From Clostridia bacterium (lineage in GTDB: Bacteria > Bacillota_A > Clostridia > Oscillospirales > CAG-272): a DNA stretch of 43,222 nt. Below are positions 38,919 to 43,222 of this stretch, in pieces. The position numbers and the translations under genes were made by a program. The notes under the pieces were generated by a model, which did no database searches, was not told the DNA's origin, and saw nothing but the letters and a program-made list of their open reading frames with translations. Every line of letters starts with the position of its first letter. Within the stretch, counting starts at the first letter, position 1. The stretch covers positions 1 to 43,222 of the forward strand of contig JAFTRQ010000166.1 in NCBI GenBank assembly GCA_017462125.1, in the 5' to 3' direction.

Positions 38919-40091
38919 TTAGAAATAACTTACCTTGATGCGCTTACCCATCTTTTTTAAGCAGGTGGAAAGCTCCTCAACCAAATTCATTTTTATATTG
39001 AAATTAATAGGAAGATCCGGGTTCTGGTGGGCGGGATTGATTGCTCTTCCCACGTAAAAGTTAATATCCGTAGCTTCCTCAAACAAAAGCCGGCTGATAA
39101 GAGACGCACCGTCCTTTTTGAAGTTCCACTGTTCATAGAGCTCGTTATCCCCAAGATAATCCTGGGCATACTGAATTACCCTGTTCATTGTAATAACGCC
39201 CTCGGTCACAAGATCAACTCCCTCGATCTCCGCAATGGGAGGCACGTCGGAACGCTCAAAGTTCAGACTCGCTTTGAGCGGCTTTCCCAGGTATTTTGAA
39301 GCAATCGACGAAGTAGTTCCGCCGCAGATAATGTGCTTACCTTCCTTGGAGAAAAACAGTGACATCATACGATTCGCGTCATCACGGTTGGAGGGAGGAC
39401 CAAAGAGAATGTTCATTGGCTCTCTCTTACGGATCTTTACCACACAGGCGGTAGTATCGTCTCCGGGCTTGTGACCGTAAAGCTTATCACATTCGTCAAC
39501 CAGCATGGTGGAAAGGTTTTTAGCTGTATAACCTCCCATCACCAATGCCTGCATATACTCGGCAATGTCCTCCCGTTTCCACCCGAAATTGTACATCCCG
39601 CCAAGTCCCGCGTGAGGACAACCGTCACTCATCGCCACAAACACGTCATCCTCGCACAATTTCAACGTGGTTTTGTAGATCTTTTTACCGCCAATGTTCA
39701 TTTCCGTCTTGGGATAATCGTAGTTTTCATAATTTCTTATGACGATTACATGAGGATTATCGTACTGAATGATCTCGGCAAGCTCGTTATTTAAAAGGTG
39801 AATAATGGTAAACGTGGAATATGCCACACCGCGCACCGAGCACACGGGAAGCGTTGCGGCAATCGTAGACACACATTCCTCAATCGGAAGTCCCGCCGCC
39901 ATCATCGTGGAGATGATCTTGGACGTAAGGGTTGAAAGGATACTTGCCTTTACACCGCTGCCCAGACCGTCCGCAAGTACGATGACCGTGGAATTTTCGT
40001 TTTCCTCCACCACATCTACGTGGTCGCCGCAAAGCTCTTCGCCGGCATGATTGATGCTTTTATATCCGATATCTGCACACAAATCATTCAT
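38919..40091 (-). CDS. SpoIIE/PP2C-type serine phosphatase
   Basis: A 390-residue protein. Residues 1-225 form a PP2C-type (SpoIIE) phosphatase domain: VIVLADGLGSGVKASIL near 34-50, the metal-binding VFVAMSDGCPHAGLGG near 150-165 and PGDDTTACVVKI near 211-222. The remaining 165 residues (REPMNILFGPP, ICGGTTSSIASKYLGK, INFNIKMNLVEELSTCLKKMGKRIKVSYF) are a C-terminal domain found with hydrogenase-linked members. It overlaps the sensory hydrogenase gene by 8 nt, so it is the likely output partner of that protein. PP2C phosphatases next to HydS-type genes are known in Ruminococcus and relatives. The target is unknown. Confidence 0.85.
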   Translation of the reverse strand: MNDLCADIGYKSINHAGEELCGDHVDVVEENENSTVIVLADGLGSGVKASILSTLTSKIISTMMAAGLPIEECVSTIAATLPVCSVRGVAYSTFTIIHLLNNELAEIIQYDNPHVIVIRNYENYDYPKTEMNIGGKKIYKTTLKLCEDDVFVAMSDGCPHAGLGGMYNFGWKREDIAEYMQALVMGGYTAKNLSTMLVDECDKLYGHKPGDDTTACVVKIRKREPMNILFGPPSNRDDANRMMSLFFSKEGKHIICGGTTSSIASKYLGKPLKASLNFERSDVPPIAEIEGVDLVTEGVITMNRVIQYAQDYLGDNELYEQWNFKKDGASLISRLLFEEATDINFYVGRAINPAHQNPDLPINFNIKMNLVEELSTCLKKMGKRIKVSYF

Positions 40092-41760
40092 CGCCGATAG
40101 ACTCCTTTAGCTTCGTCAACGCGATCTTGGTTTCCGCGGCTGTTTCACCGAGCAAGGAAGCGATCTCCTGAACGATTCTCATTTGCTTTTCAACAACCTT
40201 GTCCGCGACTTCGACGGTTTGATGGTTGATTCGCTCCTTTTTCTCTCGCTCCGCTTCCTCATCGGTGATATCCCGCATAATACCTACGAGAAGACGAGAA
40301 TCCTGATCGTATACAACCGTCTGTTCCACATATTTTTTGTACTCCGCAAGGTATACACGCTGATTTCGGACCGTTCGTCCGCTGTTCTTGACTTTTAAGA
40401 AAACACCGGGATCAAGAATACGAACGACGGGCTCCCCGAGAACGTCGGACTCCGCGCGAATATTCATGATCTTTCGCGCCGCGGAGTTTACCTGCTGAAC
40501 CTCAAGATTTTCATTGAGAACGATCAAGCCGTTCGGAGTATTTTTAACGATGGTGTCGGAGAAGCTCTCCGCCTTGTCCTTAAGAAAGGGCAAACACATA
40601 GAGCTTTCCGCTTTTCCCTGACAAATTGCAATAGCCTTTTCACGGCAAGAATTATAGCCGCAGGTTCCGCAATTCAGCTCATCCGATGGCTTGAATTTTC
40701 CCATCTGACGAAGTACCGTCATAATCTCGTTTTCAGAGGGCTGCGTCAACTTGTGCTCAATAAAGGCAAAGTGCTTTTTCAATTCCATGGAGTTGGGCTG
40801 TGCTACCTCAAAATCCTTCTCTCCGGCAAAACGAGCGACTGTTATATAGTCCTGAACGGGAGAGCGATGATATTTTTCCATAACGGGACCGCCGATACAG
40901 CTCCCCACACACGCGGACATTTCAATGAAACACTTATGTATCTTTCCGCTTTCAATGTCCTTAAGTGCTGAGACGCAGTTTTCGACTCCGTCAAGCGCCA
41001 TATACGTGTATCCAGAAGGATTTTGAGCCATAGTTTTCAGAACACCGCCTGTTGTCGGGAAAAAGCGAGCGCGGCTTTCCGGCTTCTCGTCCATTTCCTT
41101 ATCAAGCTCAATTCGCTCTGCTTTCAACCATTTGGTCAGTTCCTCAAACGTCAATACGGCATCTACAATTCCCTCATAGTATTCGCCTTCGTCTTTTTTT
41201 GCTACGCAGGGTCCGATAAACACGGTCTTGGCACCGGGATTTCTCTTTTTGATGTCAGCGCAATGGGCTTGCATCGGAGACATTACGTCTGCCAAATACG
41301 CAAGCTCTGCGGGAAAATATTTTTGGATCAGCAAATTAATCGAGTGACAGCAGGAGGTGATAATGATATCTCTGTCCTCTTCAAGAAGCATGCGCTCGTA
41401 CTCGGTCTTGACGATCGTAGCTCCGATTGCCGTTTCTTCCACGTCGTGGAAACCGAGCTTCTTCAGGGCACGACGCATGGCTTCAATACCAACACCGTCA
41501 TAGTTTGCGACAAAGGAAGGCGCGAGACTGACAATAACGGGATCTCCGCTTTGCAGGAGGACCCTTGCTTTTTCGGTGCTGTCCACGATCTCCTTGGCAT
41601 TTTGCGGACAAACAACAAAACAATGACCGCACAGAATGCACTCATTGCCGATAATATGCGCCTGGTTTCCCGAAAAACGAATCGCCTTTACGGGACAGTG
41701 ACGGATACACTTATAGCAGTTCTTACAATTGGATTTCTTAAGTGTTAAGCAGTTTGGCAC
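40084..41760 (-). CDS. Sensory-type [FeFe]-hydrogenase with PAS domain (HydS-like)
   Basis: A 558-residue protein in four parts. First is a dicluster ferredoxin domain (CKNCYKCIRHCP, CILCGHCFVVCP). The H-cluster domain follows, with L1 TSCCHS near 136-141, L2 GPCVAKK near 183-189 and L3 MSACVGSCIGGP near 281-292. Next is a further cluster motif, NCGTCGYNSC plus a later MC, near 363-389. Last come a PAS domain (about 402-515) and a C-terminal coiled helix (about 515-558). This layout is the group C or HydS type, thought to sense redox state or H2 and not to produce it. L1 keeps both cysteines. I prefer the GTG at 41760, 9 nt after AAAGGA; a GTG at 41769 stands too close to it. It heads the phosphatase and the group-B-like hydrogenase. 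Confidence 0.87.
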   Translation of the reverse strand: MPNCLTLKKSNCKNCYKCIRHCPVKAIRFSGNQAHIIGNECILCGHCFVVCPQNAKEIVDSTEKARVLLQSGDPVIVSLAPSFVANYDGVGIEAMRRALKKLGFHDVEETAIGATIVKTEYERMLLEEDRDIIITSCCHSINLLIQKYFPAELAYLADVMSPMQAHCADIKKRNPGAKTVFIGPCVAKKDEGEYYEGIVDAVLTFEELTKWLKAERIELDKEMDEKPESRARFFPTTGGVLKTMAQNPSGYTYMALDGVENCVSALKDIESGKIHKCFIEMSACVGSCIGGPVMEKYHRSPVQDYITVARFAGEKDFEVAQPNSMELKKHFAFIEHKLTQPSENEIMTVLRQMGKFKPSDELNCGTCGYNSCREKAIAICQGKAESSMCLPFLKDKAESFSDTIVKNTPNGLIVLNENLEVQQVNSAARKIMNIRAESDVLGEPVVRILDPGVFLKVKNSGRTVRNQRVYLAEYKKYVEQTVVYDQDSRLLVGIMRDITDEEAEREKKERINHQTVEVADKVVEKQMRIVQEIASLLGETAAETKIALTKLKESIGDE

Positions 41761-41765
41761 TCTCG

Positions 41766-42029
41766 TCACTTCCTTTCGTTTTCTATTACATCCAAAATAT
41801 TCGCTCTAAAAAATTCCCTGAAATTTTCGCGGGTAACACCAACATGAACATCATCATTTACCTGAACGGTAACACCCACACGATTGCACTTGCCGATACA
41901 AAAGCTACCGGCAAGTACAACCTCGTCCTCCAGGCGATGATCCTCCACAGCCTTCTGCAAAAGCTCCACGATCTCCTGGGAGCCCTTCAAATGGCACGAT
42001 GAGCCAACACAAACCTGAACAATCAACAT
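41766..42029 (-). CDS. Thioredoxin-like [2Fe-2S] ferredoxin-type protein, copy 1
   Basis: An 87-residue protein with the thioredoxin-like ferredoxin fold of the NuoE/HoxE C-terminal type. It has C-x4-C in VCVGSSCHLKGS near 7-12 and C-x3-C in AGSFCIGKCNRVGV, the usual four ligands of a [2Fe-2S] cluster. The family passes electrons to or from hydrogenases. I chose the ATG at 42029; a TTG at 42047 would overlap the upstream gene. Its TGA overlaps the GTG start region of the sensory hydrogenase gene, so they are co-translated. It is a diverged duplicate of the next gene. Confidence 0.85.
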   Translation of the reverse strand: MLIVQVCVGSSCHLKGSQEIVELLQKAVEDHRLEDEVVLAGSFCIGKCNRVGVTVQVNDDVHVGVTRENFREFFRANILDVIENERK

Positions 42030-42033
42030 ATTA

Positions 42034-42276
42034 TTATACCTTAGCAAGCACTTCTTTAGCGAAGAAATCCCCTACGTTTTCAGGGGTAACGGAATGGAAC
42101 GAGTCATTTACCGTTACGCAAACACCCTGCTGACATTTGCCCATACAGAAGGTTCCGCCGAGGTCTACCTTGTCGCCAAGATTATTCTCAGAAATCAGAT
42201 ACTGAAGCTGCTCCACGACCTGACGGGATCCCTTGATATGACAGGAACTTCCGATACAAACTGTTATTTTAAGCAT
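42034..42276 (-). CDS. Thioredoxin-like [2Fe-2S] ferredoxin-type protein, copy 2
   Basis: An 80-residue paralogue of the gene that follows it, with C7-x4-C12 in VCIGSSCHIKGS and C44-x3-C48 in GGTFCMGKCQQGV. The two share the TVCIGSSCH-like start, EQLQ-type helix and VTVND-VTPENV-type end, so they arose by tandem duplication. The stop lies 4 nt before the start of copy 1. GAGAGG precedes the ATG by 8 nt. It is the first gene I can assign with confidence to the hydrogenase signalling unit. Confidence 0.86.
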   Translation of the reverse strand: MLKITVCIGSSCHIKGSRQVVEQLQYLISENNLGDKVDLGGTFCMGKCQQGVCVTVNDSFHSVTPENVGDFFAKEVLAKV

Positions 42277-42326
42277 GATTCATACCTCTCAAAGTTATAA
42301 ATTTTATGTTTTTAACGACGTGATCT

Positions 42327-42361
42327 TTTCGTATTGCGGCTCCATCAGCCGCAATACGAAA
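42327..42361 (-). repeat. 15-bp perfect hairpin between the kinase gene and the hydrogenase unit
   Basis: TTTCGTATTGCGGCT and AGCCGCAATACGAAA form a perfect 15-bp stem with a 5-nt loop. On the minus strand it is followed by AGATCACG, so there is no T-tract and a classical terminator is unlikely. It lies 29 nt after the kinase stop and about 50 nt before the [2Fe-2S] gene. It may cut or stabilise the mRNA, or separate two expression levels. Confidence 0.6.
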
Positions 42362-42390
42362 GTCTGTTGCGTTTCCCTTTTTCAAACGCT

Positions 42391-43140
42391 TTATTCGTAA
42401 TCTACAACGCCTACCCAGGTCATCAGGAATTCGCGTTCCTTCTCGTTCCCCTTCACCGATTGAGAGGCGGCAACGATCGGCATCCATTTCTGAACGTACT
42501 GCTTTGCGGTTCCGCTCTTAGCGCAGAACATGTCAAGATAGGTCTGCGCGCCGGTAATATCTCCGCTCAGCCAGAACAAGAGATAGGTTCTCGCCACATC
42601 AGCGGAAGCGTTTCCTTGGGTAGCATGCGCCCAGTCAAGGATATAGGGAATTCCGTTTTCGGTCAAAATAATATTCGTAGGGTTAAAATCACCGTGACAT
42701 ACCTTATTATGCTTGGGCATTCCCTCCAGGCGTGTGTGAAGATCATAGCGTGTGGTTGCGTCAAGCTCGGTATCGGCAATCTTACGGTTCATCTTGTCCT
42801 TAAGCTTATTCAAAAGGGGAGAGGTTTTGGCGTGAACACTCATCTGAAGATCCACCAGAAGCTCAATGTACTCATTCTTCTTCTCGGGGTTTTCCTCCAT
42901 CAGCTGAGCCAGTGTCTTTCCCTTAATATACTCAGAAACAATTGCCCATTTTCCATCGATCATGGTCACTTCAAGGATCTTGGGAATATTAAGTCCGGTC
43001 TCTTCGATTCTTGCCTGGTTCAGTGCTTCATTCAGCACGTCAGACTTGGAATACTCGGAGTTAAAAACCTTAATACATTTGTCCCCATCACGGTAAATGG
43101 TTTTATTATTTCTAACAGCGATTACTCTATCCAGTTTCAT
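42391..43140 (-). CDS. Aminoglycoside phosphotransferase-fold kinase family protein
   Basis: A 249-residue protein with the APH/choline-kinase fold. The N-lobe nucleotide part is IYRDGDKCIKVFN (conserved Lys), then VSEYIKGKTLAQLM as hinge region. The catalytic loop is VCHGDFNPTNIILTENG (HGDxxxxN), the Mg-binding segment ILDWAHATQGNASADVARTYL. The substrate is unknown: it need not be an antibiotic, since the family includes many small-molecule kinases. I chose the ATG at 43140 (MKLDRV) because AGGAGG lies 8 nt ahead; the ATG two codons earlier is too close to it. It starts 20 nt after the stop of the gene at the right edge. Confidence 0.8.
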   Translation of the reverse strand: MKLDRVIAVRNNKTIYRDGDKCIKVFNSEYSKSDVLNEALNQARIEETGLNIPKILEVTMIDGKWAIVSEYIKGKTLAQLMEENPEKKNEYIELLVDLQMSVHAKTSPLLNKLKDKMNRKIADTELDATTRYDLHTRLEGMPKHNKVCHGDFNPTNIILTENGIPYILDWAHATQGNASADVARTYLLFWLSGDITGAQTYLDMFCAKSGTAKQYVQKWMPIVAASQSVKGNEKEREFLMTWVGVVDYE

Positions 43141-43160
43141 TCTCATGTCCTCCTATACTC

Positions 43161-43222
43161 TTAAGCCTTCTTACCTTTAAGGTAAGGAGCTTTGATTGCG
43201 TCAGGCTTCTTCTCGGTAAGAT
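43161..43222 (-). CDS. C-terminal end of an unidentified protein (partial)
   Basis: The last 19 codons read LTEKKPDAIKAPYLKGKKA and stop at TAA (43163-43161). The gene continues beyond the right edge. The lysine-rich end is not enough for a family call. It is followed after 20 nt by the kinase gene, whose ribosome binding site lies in the gap, so the two may be cotranscribed. Confidence 0.55.
   Translation of the reverse strand, partial: LTEKKPDAIKAPYLKGKKA

Noticed and set aside
42391..43140. Calling the APH-fold protein an aminoglycoside resistance gene
   Set aside because: Only the fold motifs are seen; the family covers many kinases and the context (hydrogenase genes) does not suggest resistance.

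Overview
The window looks like a chromosomal stretch from an anaerobic, low-to-mid G+C member of the Bacillota, class Clostridia (probably a gut-type lineage; I cannot name the genus). The reasons are a clostridial-order type II fatty acid synthesis (FAS) operon using FabK, [FeFe]-hydrogenases with a SpoIIE-type phosphatase, a CIRCE element, SdpR/SdpI-type genes, and many consensus TTGACA-N17-TATAAT promoters with strong AGGAGG ribosome binding sites. There are no rRNA or convincing tRNA genes, no CRISPR array, no transposase and no integrase.

Layout. (1) 1-10248, minus strand: one long lipid operon, in transcription order acpP-fabK-fabD-fabG-fabF-accB-fabZ-accC-accD-accA-acyl-CoA synthetase-plsX (plsX runs off the left edge). 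It makes malonyl-CoA, elongates acyl-ACP, and ends with genes that activate fatty acids and pass acyl chains to phospholipid synthesis. fabH and a FabT/FapR-type regulator are absent. Its promoter is preceded by six pentamers spaced exactly 11 bp apart, and several of its gene gaps hold unusual hairpin elements. (2) 10431-12238, plus strand: an A+T-rich islet with a repeat-bearing lipoprotein gene interrupted exactly at a GTAG tetranucleotide repeat, a candidate phase-variable locus. (3) 12245-16542, minus: citrate synthase-trkA-trkH behind a long structured leader. (4) 16973-18985, minus: a MarR-type regulator, a frameshifted methyltransferase and a DUF5131 protein. (5) 19242-22529, plus: CIRCE, hsp20 and clpB. 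(6) 22544-24026: a Crp/Fnr-type regulator divergent from a ferredoxin-domain protein.

(7) 24175-29745, minus: a VTC-domain protein, a DUF4956 membrane protein, a carbohydrate-binding beta-helix lipoprotein, then an OmpR-type response regulator and histidine kinase. (8) 29973-31332, plus: an sdpR/sdpI-like pair, followed by an aminotransferase (31520-32722). (9) 32891-37056, minus: a DUF2179 membrane protein and a very large fused ABC transporter. (10) 37383-43222, minus: the end of an unknown gene, an APH-fold kinase, two thioredoxin-like [2Fe-2S] proteins, a PAS-containing sensory-type [FeFe]-hydrogenase, a SpoIIE/PP2C phosphatase and a group-B-like [FeFe]-hydrogenase. This last cluster reads as a redox or H2 sensing and signalling unit.

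The observations I rate highest are the helically phased repeat array at the FAS promoter, a two-hairpin element found upstream of accB, accD and the hydrogenase gene, the five-hairpin array between fabG and fabF, the slippage-type interruption of the lipoprotein gene, and the hydrogenase signalling cluster. All function calls come from reading motifs; no database search was run.
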